Part shown: piece by piece, positions 42,795-52,323 of the stretch | Position numbering within the stretch: position 1 is the first letter of the stretch | Layout of the letters: every line of letters begins with the position of its first letter | Assembly (NCBI GenBank): GCA_910574965.1 | Contig: CAJTDB010000013.1 | Coordinates: forward strand, 30,471-94,470 | Direction: 5' to 3' | Length of the DNA stretch: 64,000 nt | From: Lachnospiraceae bacterium | GTDB taxonomy: Bacteria; Bacillota; Clostridia; Lachnospirales; Lachnospiraceae | Position numbers and translations under genes: made by a program | The notes under the pieces: generated by a model | What the model was told of the DNA's origin: nothing | The model's database searches: none | The model's input: only the letters and a program-made list of their open reading frames with translations

Positions 42795-43615
42795 GGAAGA
42801 AGAGACGTGGATATCCGGTCAGGCCGGTTCTGCTATTTGCCCTTTCCGGAGCACTGCTGCTTTTGAGTACAGTAGGAAGCACCAGAGCGGCACTGACTTA
42901 TTACAGCGAGAATTATGAAGTGAAGATCAGCGTTCCCAGCATCGGCGTGAGCCTTGTGGAAAACGGGGATGTGGTGAGTCATCGAAACTATGTGGACGAT
43001 ACATGGCAGGAAGAGACAGGAGAGCTTCTGACAGGGATGTTGGAGGAGGGCGAGAAACTGACGCTCGGAAAGACCTACGGGGAGGAGCTTAGTGTAGAAA
43101 ACAGCGGGACGATTGACAGCTACGTCCGGGTAATCCTCTACCGGAACTGGACGAAGGACGGGGAAGCGGCGGATACCGAGCTTTCTCCAAAGCTGATCGG
43201 GCTGCATCTGACCGGCGAAAACTGGGTGGAAGACCCGGATGCTTCCACGCCGGAGCGTACAATCCTCTACTATACGAAGATTCTGCCAAGCGGCCAGAGA
43301 ACACCGGCATTCTGCGACACTCTGCGGATTGATCCGTCTATTGGAACCAAGGTGACAGAGACGAGAAAGCCGGCACTGGACGAGAACGGGAAAGTGGTTG
43401 GTACAACCGTCACGACGGCTTTTGCATATGATGGATACCGTTTTAACCTGAAGGCGGAGGTGGATGCTGTCCAGACGCACAGCGCGGCGGAAGCGATTAA
43501 GAGTGCCTGGGGCGTGGATGTATCCATTGCAGAGGACGGAACGCTGAGTCTGATAAGAGGCGGAGCGAATCCATCGGCAGAGACCGAAGAAAGCGGACCG
43601 GATGAGCAGTCATAA
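42791..43615 (+). CDS. Second SipW-dependent secreted protein (operon 2)
   Basis: Exported protein of 274 aa, homologue of 24977 with a longer C-terminus. Signal region LLFALSGALLLLSTVGSTRA then ALTYYSENYEVKI; mature segment LSVENSGTIDSYVRVILYRN and a Tyr/Asp-rich end. Overlaps the previous gene by 4 bases and sipW by 14. Confidence 0.75.
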   Translation: MRKKRRGYPVRPVLLFALSGALLLLSTVGSTRAALTYYSENYEVKISVPSIGVSLVENGDVVSHRNYVDDTWQEETGELLTGMLEEGEKLTLGKTYGEELSVENSGTIDSYVRVILYRNWTKDGEAADTELSPKLIGLHLTGENWVEDPDASTPERTILYYTKILPSGQRTPAFCDTLRIDPSIGTKVTETRKPALDENGKVVGTTVTTAFAYDGYRFNLKAEVDAVQTHSAAEAIKSAWGVDVSIAEDGTLSLIRGGANPSAETEESGPDEQS

Positions 43616-44153
43616 AGAAAAGGGCGGGCAGCAGAAGAAAAGGCGCAGGAATCCGCTGGCTGTGATATCAGGTATTCTGAGTACGATTCTGCTGGCGGCC
43701 CTTGTGGCAGTGTGTGTGCCTTTGACGGTTCCCCGGCTTTTCGGCTGTCATATTTACTCGGTCATCAGCGGAAGTATGGAACCTGCCATACCGACCGGAA
43801 GTCTTGTATACATCAAGTCCATGGAACCTGAGGAAATGCAGACCGGGGATGTGATCGCATTTTACGGAGCAAGAGATCAGGCATCCATCATCACTCATCG
43901 GGTTGTGGAAAATCGGGTGGTGATGGGAGAACTAATCACCAAAGGAGATGCGAACCGAACGGAAGATATGAATCCGGTTCCTTATGAAAATGTGATCGGC
44001 AGTGTGGCGTATACGATTCCGGCGGCGGGAAGACTGGCGGAGCTTCTCACAAGCCAGACCGGGAAAGCGGCGGCAGGAGGACTGATCTTAGCTGCGGTGC
44101 TGCTGCAGTTTGCGGCGTCGCTGCTGGAGAGAAAGCGCAGGAGCAGCGGGTGA
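43602..44153 (+). CDS. sipW: SipW-type signal peptidase I (operon 2)
   Basis: Signal peptidase of 183 aa with Ser in ISGSMEPAIPTGSL and His in ITHRVVENRVVMG (Ser-His dyad). Two membrane helices. It ends RKRRSSG, without the repeat-derived tail seen in the operon-1 copy, and only 37 bases separate it from the next gene instead of about 320. This copy therefore shows the state without the hairpin repeats. Confidence 0.92.
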   Translation: MSSHKEKGGQQKKRRRNPLAVISGILSTILLAALVAVCVPLTVPRLFGCHIYSVISGSMEPAIPTGSLVYIKSMEPEEMQTGDVIAFYGARDQASIITHRVVENRVVMGELITKGDANRTEDMNPVPYENVIGSVAYTIPAAGRLAELLTSQTGKAAAGGLILAAVLLQFAASLLERKRRSSG

Positions 44154-44190
44154 GATCCGATGCAGAATCCTATATGGAGGTGTGATTAAA

Positions 44191-44955
44191 ATGAAAAAAA
44201 GGTTAAGCTGTCTTGCCCTGGCGGCTCTGCTGAGTGCGGGCAGTGTCCTTACGGCACAGGCAAAAGACCAAGAAGGAAAAGACGGCTGGAAAGCAGAATT
44301 TACGGGCAAATCCATCGAAAGCAACTTTTCCTCTCAGTCTCTGGCGGATGAAATATCCGGGATGCTGCCGGGAGACAGTGTAAAGATCCGGATCGCGGTG
44401 TCCAATACTTCAGGCGGAAATACAGACTGGTATATGAGCAATGAAGTCCTTCAGAGCATGGAGGATAACAGTCCGGCCAACGGCGGAGCATACCGCTATG
44501 AACTGGTCTACGAGAGAGACAAGGAGGAGACGGTTCTCTACAGCAGCGACAGCGTAGGCGGGGAGAGCGTAACCGCGGCAGGGGAAGGTCTTCATGAGGC
44601 GACAGATAATCTGGAGCAGTTCTTCTACCTGGATCATCTGAAAAAAGGAGAGCAGGGCTATATCACGCTGACCGTTGCCTTGAATGGAGAGACGCATGGA
44701 AACGGTTATCAGAATACACTGGCCAGACTGCAGTTAAATTTTGCGGTGGAAAAGACGGGCGGCGGAGGCGGAGGAAGCGATAAGACGATTCTGACGCCCG
44801 GCAGCACATCGGTGATCTATTCACCAGGGGCAGTACAGACGGGGGATCCCGGCGGCATGGTCTTCTGGTCGGTGATTGCACTGGTGTCAGGACTGGCACT
44901 GCTGATCTGCGGACTGATGTATCAGAGAAACAGGGGAGGACGGGAATATGAATAA
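44191..44955 (+). CDS. Cell-surface protein with C-terminal anchor and QTGD sorting-like motif (operon 2)
   Basis: Exported protein of 254 aa, homologue of 26626. ATG at 44191 follows GGAGG. Signal peptide SCLALAALLSAGSVLTAQA; mature start DGWKAEFTGKSIESNF; a Gly-rich linker; then SPGAVQTGDPGG, a membrane helix and a basic tail. The QTGD motif before the helix is the best evidence for a variant cell-wall sorting signal in this family. Confidence 0.75.
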   Translation: MKKRLSCLALAALLSAGSVLTAQAKDQEGKDGWKAEFTGKSIESNFSSQSLADEISGMLPGDSVKIRIAVSNTSGGNTDWYMSNEVLQSMEDNSPANGGAYRYELVYERDKEETVLYSSDSVGGESVTAAGEGLHEATDNLEQFFYLDHLKKGEQGYITLTVALNGETHGNGYQNTLARLQLNFAVEKTGGGGGGSDKTILTPGSTSVIYSPGAVQTGDPGGMVFWSVIALVSGLALLICGLMYQRNRGGREYE

Positions 44956-45979
44956 ATGCAGTAGATTTCTGGCAGGACTGCTGACGGCCGGTCTGATCTT
45001 TTCTCTGGGTACGGTAAGCAGCAAGGCGGCAGAGCAGGAAGGTCCTTATGGATATCAGGTTACCTTTTATGCGGGAAATCAGGGTACTTTTGCAGATGCA
45101 GCCGGCATACAGGTATTAGATGAGGATCAGAAACTGGCGACAGCCGGTATTCATGTCCGCGCAGACGGTTCAGCCATACAGGTAGACGGCCTGAAAGCCG
45201 GCTATATGGTATCTTTTGGAAACATTCAGGGCGGCGGAATCCGTCTGGATGAAAACAGTCCTTATTATGTGCGCGGGCTTCGGGAAAGCGGATATGACAA
45301 TGATGAGGTAAGCCGTACTTCTTTTAAGGTGACGCAGGATCAGGATTATGTAGTTGCCTATGGAATCAAAGGAGAGATGGTTTCCTATGTCATCAATTAC
45401 GAAGATGCCTCCGGGCGTACGCTGTCTCCAAGCCGGACCTTTTACGGCAATGTGGGAGATCGTCCGGTGGTGGCGTTTCTGTATATCGATGGCTATGAAC
45501 CCCAGGCTTACAATCTGACAAAGACCCTTTCGAAAAATGAAGCGGACAATATTTTTACCTTCGTCTATTCCCGTGTATCCGGCGGCGGAGGCGAAGGAAC
45601 GACAACGGTCGTGGAAGGTGCAGGCGGAACAACGGTAGTAGAAGTTCCATCGCCAGACGGCACAGGTGCAGCGGGAGCTGCAGGAGCAGTCGGCGGAGGA
45701 GCCGGTGACGCAGGTGCGGCCTTGGAGGAGCCGGATGCGGGCGGCGTAAATGTACCCGATGAGCAGGTTCCCCAGGACGAAGGCCCGGAGGATCTGGTTG
45801 ATCTGGATGATGAGGAAGTGCCTCTGGCTGATCGAATCGGCGGGATCGAGGAAGGCACAGCCAATATGCTTGGTGCCACAGCCGTAGGTGTAACTGCGTC
45901 GGCAGCGCTCGTGGTACTGTTTGTGATTCTCTGGAAACGCCGGAAACAAAATGGAGCTTCGGAGGATGGAGAAGAGTAA
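44948..45979 (+). CDS. Membrane-anchored surface protein with MucBP-like domain (operon 2)
   Basis: Exported protein of 343 aa, homologue of 27419. VTFYAGNQGTFADAAGIQVL, the MucBP-like segment VINYEDASGRTLSPSRTFYG, PVVAFLYIDGYEPQAYNLTK, a Gly/Ala-rich stalk and a C-terminal helix with WKRRKQ tail. Last gene of operon 2, overlapping its neighbour by 8 bases. Confidence 0.75.
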   Translation: MNKCSRFLAGLLTAGLIFSLGTVSSKAAEQEGPYGYQVTFYAGNQGTFADAAGIQVLDEDQKLATAGIHVRADGSAIQVDGLKAGYMVSFGNIQGGGIRLDENSPYYVRGLRESGYDNDEVSRTSFKVTQDQDYVVAYGIKGEMVSYVINYEDASGRTLSPSRTFYGNVGDRPVVAFLYIDGYEPQAYNLTKTLSKNEADNIFTFVYSRVSGGGGEGTTTVVEGAGGTTVVEVPSPDGTGAAGAAGAVGGGAGDAGAALEEPDAGGVNVPDEQVPQDEGPEDLVDLDDEEVPLADRIGGIEEGTANMLGATAVGVTASAALVVLFVILWKRRKQNGASEDGEE

Positions 45980-45991
45980 GAGAGGCAGAAT

Positions 45992-46035
45992 AAAATAGAA
46001 AACCCCAGAGCATCAGCTTTGGGATTTTCTATTTT
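45992..46035. terminator. Bidirectional terminator between operon 2 and uxuB
   Basis: AAAATAGAAAACCCCAGAG pairs with CTTTGGGATTTTCTATTTT with few mismatches. A/T runs on both sides allow it to end both the rightward pilus operon and the leftward TRAP-uxu operon. Confidence 0.9.
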
Positions 46036-46068
46036 GCCGTCCCATATGGACAGCAGATGAAAATTCAT

Positions 46069-47679
46069 TTATGCCATATACTTCTTCAGCACTTCACGCA
46101 CTGCGCCGGGGCCTTTGATCTCTTCCAGGAACATTTCCTCAATCAGATCGCCGATGCCTGCCTGGTACAGGTCTATACCGAAAATATTTGCGTTGGAAAG
46201 GATTTCCTTTAACTGTCCCTGGTAGGTCGCTGGATTTCCGACTTCGATACCTGCAAGCTTTGCGGTCAGCTCCGGAATCATAGGATCTGCGGACAGCTCG
46301 AATTTCTCGCCCTTGTCATCTACAGCAAGAAGATAACGGCACCACCCTGCGATGGCAAGGGGGATAGCCTGAAGCTTCTTCGCGTCGCCGTATTTCTCAA
46401 CATAAGATTTGATCGTTTCACCATAGCGGATGCCCACTTTCTGGGAAGTATCCGTTGCGATACGCTGAGGCGTATCCGGCATAAACGGGTTCGGAATGCG
46501 GACATTGATAACCTCGTCTACGAATTTCTGCGGGGAGAGGATACCCGGATCCGTAACCACCGGCATACCTTCCACCGGACCGATCTGGTGAACCAGCTTC
46601 TTTAATTCCGGATCTTTCATCTCGTCAGCAATGAGCGTGTAGCCAAGTACGCATCCATAGACTGCCAGCGCCGTGTGAAGGGGATTTAAGCAGGTGGTTA
46701 CTTTCATTCGCTCTACTTTGTTGACCGTATCACGGTCTGTCATATAGACGCCGGCCTTTTCCAGTGCAGGACGTCCGTTGGGGAATTTGTCTTCTACGAC
46801 CAGGTACTGGGGTCCTTCTGCATTGACAAAAGGTGCAATATAGGTTCTCTTAGAAGTGATGACCGGCTCGATCTCTTCCACACCCAGCTTTTTCAGTTCC
46901 TCGCATACAGAGTCTGCGGGCCGGGGAGTGATCTTGTCAATCATGGACCAGGGGAAGGCAATGAGGTTCTCATCTGACAGATATGCAAGGAAGCCTGCAT
47001 CTGCAAAGCCTTTCTTCTCCCATTCCTTTGCCATGGTGAGAATGGAGTTCTGCAGTTTCTCTCCGTTATGGGAACAGTTGTCCATAGAAACCACGGCCAG
47101 AGGGAATTTTCCTGCCTTGTAACGCTCCAGAAGCAGCGCACAGACCACAGCCATAGCAGAGCCGGGTTTTTCCGGACCGTTGTCGATATCAGCCTGGATA
47201 AACGGGAAATACGTTCCGTCCGGACCGCAGAGGGCATAGCCTTTTTCGGTAATCGTAAAGGAGATCATCTGAAGCTCCGGATTTACGAAAATTTCTTTCA
47301 GACGGTTCCACTGCTTTGGATCGCCGGAGATGGCTTTGATCGCTTCTGTCAGAGAGCCGATAACCTGTTTTTCCGTGGAAGCGTCCGCTTTCAGAGTTAC
47401 GGCCAGTACAAGATTGTCATAAGGCTTATAGATTTTGTCAACAACATCAAAGTCGAAAGTTTCTACGCAGGTGATGCCTTTGTCGGAAACGCCTTGGCTG
47501 AGCAGTTTGTCTGCTAATCCGCCGATGAAGATACGGAAAATATTTCCGGCACCAAAATGTACCCATACAGGGGATTTTTTCGTTTCAGAAGCAACTTTTT
47601 CCACATCATAAGACGGGAGAACGATATCTGCTGCGTTCCAGGCAGCAGTGTCTTTGAGTCCGTTTAAAGTAAGTTTCAT
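46069..47679 (-). CDS. uxuB: D-mannonate oxidoreductase / fructuronate reductase (mannitol dehydrogenase family)
   Basis: NADH-dependent reductase of 536 aa that interconverts D-fructuronate and D-mannonate. Belongs to the polyol-specific long-chain dehydrogenase family: Rossmann entry VHFGAGNIFRIFIGGL, VSMDNCSHNGEKLQNS, the KRTYIAPFVNAEG region and the catalytic-lysine stretch VERMKVTTCLNPLHTALAV. The ATG at 47679 is preferred over the GTG at 47691, which touches the AGGAG. It is the last gene of the minus-strand operon and acts just before UxuA. Confidence 0.92.
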   Translation of the reverse strand: MKLTLNGLKDTAAWNAADIVLPSYDVEKVASETKKSPVWVHFGAGNIFRIFIGGLADKLLSQGVSDKGITCVETFDFDVVDKIYKPYDNLVLAVTLKADASTEKQVIGSLTEAIKAISGDPKQWNRLKEIFVNPELQMISFTITEKGYALCGPDGTYFPFIQADIDNGPEKPGSAMAVVCALLLERYKAGKFPLAVVSMDNCSHNGEKLQNSILTMAKEWEKKGFADAGFLAYLSDENLIAFPWSMIDKITPRPADSVCEELKKLGVEEIEPVITSKRTYIAPFVNAEGPQYLVVEDKFPNGRPALEKAGVYMTDRDTVNKVERMKVTTCLNPLHTALAVYGCVLGYTLIADEMKDPELKKLVHQIGPVEGMPVVTDPGILSPQKFVDEVINVRIPNPFMPDTPQRIATDTSQKVGIRYGETIKSYVEKYGDAKKLQAIPLAIAGWCRYLLAVDDKGEKFELSADPMIPELTAKLAGIEVGNPATYQGQLKEILSNANIFGIDLYQAGIGDLIEEMFLEEIKGPGAVREVLKKYMA

Positions 47680-47693
47680 CTTTTTATACACTC

Positions 47694-47746
47694 CTATTAA
47701 AGCTGCGCATCTGACCGAGGGTGCCTGGGCATCCTCCGGTCAGACA
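47694..47746 (-). repeat. Intercistronic hairpin before uxuB (simple relative of the hairpin family)
   Basis: Bases 47710-47744 form a near-perfect palindrome (TCTGACCG..TGCC on one side, GGCA..CGGTCAGA on the other). On the minus strand it is followed by GCGCAGCTTTAATAGGAG, almost the same junction as the GCGGAACTTTAATAGGAGG of the long repeats, directly at the uxuB ribosome binding site. Confidence 0.55.
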
Positions 47747-47756
47747 ACTATGTACT

Positions 47757-48836
47757 TTATTTTGATAATCTGTCAATAGCTTCCCAGAGACCATTCAGAT
47801 AAGTGGCACCAAGAGCACGGTCATACAATCCGTAGCCGGGGCGGCCAATCTCATCCCAGATCATTCTTCCATGGTCCGGACGGACGTAAGTATCCGGACA
47901 GGTGTCGTAGATGGCTTTCATGATGGCAAACATATCCAGATCGCCGTCCTTGGACAGGTGGCTTGCCTCGCGGAAATGATGATAGCCGTCCAGGAACTTC
48001 ACGTTGCGTACGTGCAGCGCTGCAATACGGTTTTTCTCTCCGAAGTGGCGGATGATTTCCGGCACGTTGTTGCCCTCGTTGGAGCCGAGAGAACCTGTAC
48101 ACAGGCAGAGTGCATTGGCCGGTGAATCATGGAGTGCGCAGATCTGGTCAAACTGTTCCTTTGTATGTGCAATGCGGGGCAGTCCGAAGATCGGCCATGC
48201 GGGATCGTCCGGGTGACATGCCATGCGGACACCGACTTCCTCGCATACCGGAATTACAGCATCCAGGAAATACTTGTAGTTCTCACGGAGCTTATCCGGA
48301 GTCATGCCTTCATACTGTTTCAGCGTCGTTTCCAGCTCAGCCAGACGCTCCGGTTCCCATCCGGGAAGGGTAAATCCGTTGCTGTCTGCTGCGGTCTTTC
48401 TGACGATCTCTAAAGGACCCATATCACCCAGATCTTTCTCGTCAAAATACAGACTGTTGGAGCCGTCTTCCGGAATCGGACGGGCCAGGTCCGTGCGCAG
48501 CCAGTCAAATACCGGCATGAAATTATAGACGATGACCTTCACGCCGTATTTTGCCAGATTGCGGATGGTAATGTTGTAGTTCTCAATGTATTTGTCACGG
48601 GTGGGAAGACCCATTTTAATGTCCTCGTGTACGTTTACGCTCTCAATGACTTCGCACTCCAGTCCTGCTTCATGTACTTTGTCAATGTACGTTTTGATCT
48701 CTTCCTCTGTCCAGACCTCTCCGGCTGCCTTGTAATCAAGGAATCCCATCAGTCCGGTCATTCCCGGAATCTGTTTGATCTGGCTTAATTTTACGGAATC
48801 ACTGTTTTCTCCGAACCAGCGGAATGTCATTTTCAT
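47757..48836 (-). CDS. uxuA: D-mannonate dehydratase
   Basis: Dehydrates D-mannonate to 2-keto-3-deoxygluconate (359 aa; usual length for the family). TIM-barrel enzyme of the xylose-isomerase-like fold with the metal-binding neighbourhoods [24 protein letters not shown] and [13 protein letters not shown]. Starts [13 protein letters not shown] as the family does. It lies between the TRAP permease and uxuB, so imported hexuronate-type acids are the likely substrates of the pathway. Confidence 0.95.
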   Translation of the reverse strand: MKMTFRWFGENSDSVKLSQIKQIPGMTGLMGFLDYKAAGEVWTEEEIKTYIDKVHEAGLECEVIESVNVHEDIKMGLPTRDKYIENYNITIRNLAKYGVKVIVYNFMPVFDWLRTDLARPIPEDGSNSLYFDEKDLGDMGPLEIVRKTAADSNGFTLPGWEPERLAELETTLKQYEGMTPDKLRENYKYFLDAVIPVCEEVGVRMACHPDDPAWPIFGLPRIAHTKEQFDQICALHDSPANALCLCTGSLGSNEGNNVPEIIRHFGEKNRIAALHVRNVKFLDGYHHFREASHLSKDGDLDMFAIMKAIYDTCPDTYVRPDHGRMIWDEIGRPGYGLYDRALGATYLNGLWEAIDRLSK

Positions 48837-48930
48837 AATCTAAAAACCCTTTCTTAAAATAAAACGAAATAAAAAAGTTACTATCTGAAGAGGTGCGCAG
48901 TATATTATTTTTGCACTGCAGCACTTCTTA

Positions 48931-50214
48931 TCAGCCTGCTCCAAGAAGAAGCTCTGCGATGCCTGCGGTCAAAAACGGTACATAGGTTACAAGGATCAGT
49001 ACGATGAAGTTAGAGATCAGGTAGGGAACCAGCTCTTTAACGACACCGGTCAGTTTTGTCTCTCCGATGTTAGTGGCAGCGAACAGGCACACGCCCACGG
49101 GAGGCGTACAGAGTCCAAGCACCAGGTTCAGAACGCACATAACGCCGAACTGGATCGGGTGTACGCCTACCTGAGTCACCAGTCCCAGAAGCACCGGGAA
49201 AAGAATCAGAATAGCCGCAATCGTCTCCATAAACATTCCTACGAAAATCAGCAGGAGGTTAATAAGGAGAAGGATAATGTATTTGTTGCGGGTAAGAGAG
49301 AGCATGGCATCTGCTACCATCTGCGGGATCTGCTCTTTGGTCAGAATGTAGGCAAATACATTTGCCAGTCCAACCAGTACCATAATCGCTGCGCTGGAAG
49401 TAACGGTGGATTTCATACAGTCGATCAGACGTTTAACGGTCAGCTCTTTATAAATGAAAAATCCAACGAAGATACCGTAGACAACTGCCAGGATCGAAGC
49501 CTCGGTAGGTGTTACGATACCGAAACAGATACTGGACAGGATAATCAGCGTCATAAGGATGGCGAAGAAGGATTCTTTGCCGGTGGAGAGGATCTCTTTT
49601 AAGGATGCCCGTCTCTCTGCCTTCGGATAATGGCGCTTCTTGGAAATATACCAGGACACGAAAATCATGCCGACGCCCATAAGAATACCGGGCACCATGC
49701 CGGCAATAAACATCTTGGATACAGACAGGCCGGTCATGGTTGCTGCCATAATCATGGGAACGGAAGGCGGGATGATCGGGCCGATACAGGAAGATGCGGC
49801 AGTGACCGCGCAGGAGAAATCTGCGTCATAGCCGTCTTTTTTCATAGCGGGAATCAGCACGCCGCCGACGCTTACGGTATCCGCCAGTGCGGTGCCGGAG
49901 ATACCTGCAAAGAGCATGGATGCAACCACGTTGGCAATGGAAAGGCCGCCGGTGATGTGGCCTACGATCTTGTTGCAGAAGCCGATCAGACGCTCGGTGA
50001 TACCGCCCTGGTTCATAAGCGCTCCGGCAAATACAAAGCCTGGGATACAAAGCAGGGTGAAGGAGTTCAGTCCTGCGAAAAATCTCTGTGCAAACATGTA
50101 CAGGGACATTCCGTTTCCGATAAAATACAGAAGGGAGGACACGCCCAGACTGAAAGCAACAGGCACGCCGAGTGCCAGGCATACGATGAATGAAATGAAT
50201 AATAATGCTACCAT
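48931..50214 (-). CDS. dctM: TRAP transporter large permease (DctM family)
   Basis: Transport channel subunit of 427 aa with about 12 hydrophobic segments. Characteristic entries: ALGVPVAFSLGVSSLLYF, FVFAGALMNQGGITERL, SAAASSCIGPIIPPSVPMI-like region near residue 145, and GLCTPPVGVCLFAATNIG near residue 370. Uses the sodium gradient to move a carboxylate handed over by DctP. Three bases separate it from dctQ. Confidence 0.95.
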   Translation of the reverse strand: MVALLFISFIVCLALGVPVAFSLGVSSLLYFIGNGMSLYMFAQRFFAGLNSFTLLCIPGFVFAGALMNQGGITERLIGFCNKIVGHITGGLSIANVVASMLFAGISGTALADTVSVGGVLIPAMKKDGYDADFSCAVTAASSCIGPIIPPSVPMIMAATMTGLSVSKMFIAGMVPGILMGVGMIFVSWYISKKRHYPKAERRASLKEILSTGKESFFAILMTLIILSSICFGIVTPTEASILAVVYGIFVGFFIYKELTVKRLIDCMKSTVTSSAAIMVLVGLANVFAYILTKEQIPQMVADAMLSLTRNKYIILLLINLLLIFVGMFMETIAAILILFPVLLGLVTQVGVHPIQFGVMCVLNLVLGLCTPPVGVCLFAATNIGETKLTGVVKELVPYLISNFIVLILVTYVPFLTAGIAELLLGAG

Positions 50215-50217
50215 ATC

Positions 50218-50706
50218 CTACCCCTCTTTCTTAGCAGTCAGTATCATATAGATTCTCATAAGGAAGCTGATGACATAGAATCCAAACAGAAACGCTTCTG
50301 ATAAATAGATGTATTTCATCGGAATCAGAAGTGCGGTGGATACCATGGAAACGGGTGTCACTGCCAGAAGGCCCTTAGGACCGACAACGCAGTTGATGAA
50401 GATAAAGCCGGAGAAAGCACACAGAACCGCTGCGATGGCAATCTTGATGATTTTCTGTATGACCTGGGGGAACATTTCTGTGAGCATCTCCACGCCTACA
50501 TATTCATCGCTGATGACTGCCGCATTGCCGGCAAAAGCCACCATGTAGATGAAAAGATAGCGAGCGGCTTCTTCGGTCCAGTTAGGTGCTACCGGAAGGA
50601 AGGTACGGGCCACGACCTGAATCAGAACGCTTATGATGAAGCCCACAAGACCGATGATACCTACGGCGGTCAGAACTTCCCGATAAACTTTGATGATTTT
50701 TTCCAT
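50218..50706 (-). CDS. dctQ: TRAP transporter small permease (DctQ family)
   Basis: Four-helix membrane subunit of 162 aa (VGIIGLVGFIISVLIQVVAR, the conserved NWTEEAARYLFIYMVAFAG, LSEAFLFGFYVISFLMRI). Partner of DctM. ATG at 50706 is preceded by TAGGAGGAAAT, the ribosome binding site that terminates the hairpin repeat array. Confidence 0.93.
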   Translation of the reverse strand: MEKIIKVYREVLTAVGIIGLVGFIISVLIQVVARTFLPVAPNWTEEAARYLFIYMVAFAGNAAVISDEYVGVEMLTEMFPQVIQKIIKIAIAAVLCAFSGFIFINCVVGPKGLLAVTPVSMVSTALLIPMKYIYLSEAFLFGFYVISFLMRIYMILTAKKEG

Positions 50707-50710
50707 ATTT

Positions 50711-51085
50711 CCTCCTATTAGAGTTCCGTCTCATCCCGCTTAGAACCACTTGGTCTGGAAGAATTTATCATCACATTCGTGCTGAAAAATCCTTCCGGGT
50801 TCTAAGCGGGATGAGACTGACTAGAGTTCCGCATCCGCCCCTTTCGAACCCTTGGACTGGAAGAATTTTCCGCCGCATACGCGTCGAAAAATCCTTCCGG
50901 CCCAAAAGGGACAGATGCTGACTAGAGTTCCGTCTCATCCCGCTTAGAACCACTTGGTCTGGAAGAATTTATCATCACATTCGTGCTGAAAAATCCTTCC
51001 GGGCTCTAAGCGGGATGAGACTGACTAGAGTTCCGCATCTGCCCCTTTCGAACCCTTGGACTGGAAGAAGGGACAGATACCGGTT
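50711..51085 (-). repeat. Array of four intercistronic palindromes, alternating types A-B-A-B' (hairpin family, locus 4)
   Basis: Units begin (plus-strand coordinates) at 50719, 50822, 50923 and 51026, about 101-103 bp each; the fourth lacks its centre. Types differ in outer arms: A has GTCTCATCCCGCTTAGA with its complement, B has GCATCTGTCCCTTTTGG-like arms. Types share the core GGAAGGATTTTTC/ATTCTTCC and the end GGAACTCTA. The two A copies differ at one base. Read on the minus strand, the array lies between dctP and dctQ and ends in AATAGGAGG of dctQ. Confidence 0.88.
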
Positions 51086-51136
51086 AAGAGTTTTTCATAA
51101 CATGTTCACTTCTTAGCAATTTCTTAGCATTGCCTG

Positions 51137-51186
51137 ATAAAATCAATGCCGGTTCCATGGATACGGAAAACCGGCCTCGATTTTAT
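51137..51186 (-). promoter_or_regulatory. Hairpin after dctP
   Basis: ATAAAATC..GCCGGTT pairs with AACCGGC..GATTTTAT just downstream of the dctP stop. Weak T-tract. Likely a partial terminator or 3' protector allowing more binding protein than permease, a common arrangement for solute-binding proteins. Confidence 0.55.
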
Positions 51187-51219
51187 GTATGTAATCGAAC
51201 AAATATTCGATCTATTCGA

Positions 51220-52323
51220 TTATTGTGCTGCCGGATCAGCCGCTACCATTTTCTCATAAATGGCTTTCTGTCTGTCGGACAGGACCTCAAGGACGCCGGC
51301 TACTGCCTTTTCCTTGAACGGAGCCTGATCTACTTCGATAAAGGTCATGCCTTTTTCTTCCAGTGTGGATTTCAGGCTTGCTTCTTCCTCAAGGAACAGC
51401 TCATGCTCGTAGTTGATAGCTTCTGCTGCGCATTCCTGGATCATAGCCTGAGCAGCCGGAGAGAAGGAGCTGAATCTTGCCTCGGAGATTGCCATGTATA
51501 CCCATGCTCTTAAATGCTCAGTCTCGATAACATAGTCCTGAACCTCGTACAGAGAAGCATCATAAATATTTGCCAGCGGGTTTTCCTGGCCGTGGATAAC
51601 GCCCTGCTGCAAAGAAGTAAAGATCTCGGAGAATGCCATCGGGGTCGGTTTTGCGCCCATTGCATTAAATGCAGCCATAGTCATGCTGGATTCCGGAGTA
51701 CGAATGATGAATCCCTGCAGGTCATCCGGGCTGTGGATCTCTTTATTAGAAGTAATGTTGCGCGGTCCGCGTCTGACAGCGCCCAGGTTCCGAAGGCCGG
51801 CAGAGAGCATCAGCTCGTCCAGTTCCTGTCCGACTTCTCCATTCAATACTGCTTCCATATGCTCATCACTGGTGATTGCATAAGGCATACCGATAATACC
51901 AAGCTCCTCTACATAAGTCTGCATGGATTCGCCGGTAAGAACGATATCACAATCTCCCATTCCTGCGATAGCAGACTGAACTGTCTCGATCTCGCTTCCA
52001 AGCTGGTTGTTCGGGTAGATGGTAACGGTGATGTTGCCGCCGGATTTCTCTTCGATCAGTTCTTTAAACTTTACGGCCATCTTGTGCCAGGTATGGGTTT
52101 CTGCATTGATATGGCTGAATACCAGGTCGATCTTCTCAACAGAAGCTGCATCGCCGCTTGCTGCTGCATCGCCTGCTGCTGCGTCGTCGCCTGCTGCATT
52201 GCTGCTGTCGGCTGCCGGTGCGGCAGTATCTGCATTTCCGCCTCCGCCTCCGCATCCAGTCAGTACACCTGCTGCCAGTACTGCTGCCGTACCAAGAGCT
52301 GCAAGTCTTTTCAGTTTTTTCAT
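51220..52323 (-). CDS. dctP: TRAP transporter substrate-binding lipoprotein (DctP family)
   Basis: Extracellular receptor of 367 aa. Lipobox VLTGC with the lipidated cysteine at about residue 24, an Ala/Gly/Asp-rich linker, then the DctP fold (LVFSHINAETHTWHKMAVKF, IYPNNQLGSEIETVQSA, MPYAITSDEHMEAVLNG, GFIIRTPESSMTMAAFNAMG). The ATG at 52323 has AAAGGAGG upstream; a long in-frame extension to 52479 has no ribosome binding site. Downstream uxuA and uxuB suggest hexuronates or aldonates as ligands (inference). Confidence 0.95.
   Translation of the reverse strand: MKKLKRLAALGTAAVLAAGVLTGCGGGGGNADTAAPAADSSNAAGDDAAAGDAAASGDAASVEKIDLVFSHINAETHTWHKMAVKFKELIEEKSGGNITVTIYPNNQLGSEIETVQSAIAGMGDCDIVLTGESMQTYVEELGIIGMPYAITSDEHMEAVLNGEVGQELDELMLSAGLRNLGAVRRGPRNITSNKEIHSPDDLQGFIIRTPESSMTMAAFNAMGAKPTPMAFSEIFTSLQQGVIHGQENPLANIYDASLYEVQDYVIETEHLRAWVYMAISEARFSSFSPAAQAMIQECAAEAINYEHELFLEEEASLKSTLEEKGMTFIEVDQAPFKEKAVAGVLEVLSDRQKAIYEKMVAADPAAQ

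Noticed and set aside
49630..50193. Open frame on the plus strand opposite dctM
   Set aside because: Antisense shadow of a well-conserved TRAP permease; His/Gly/Asp-rich and without recognisable domain or start signal.
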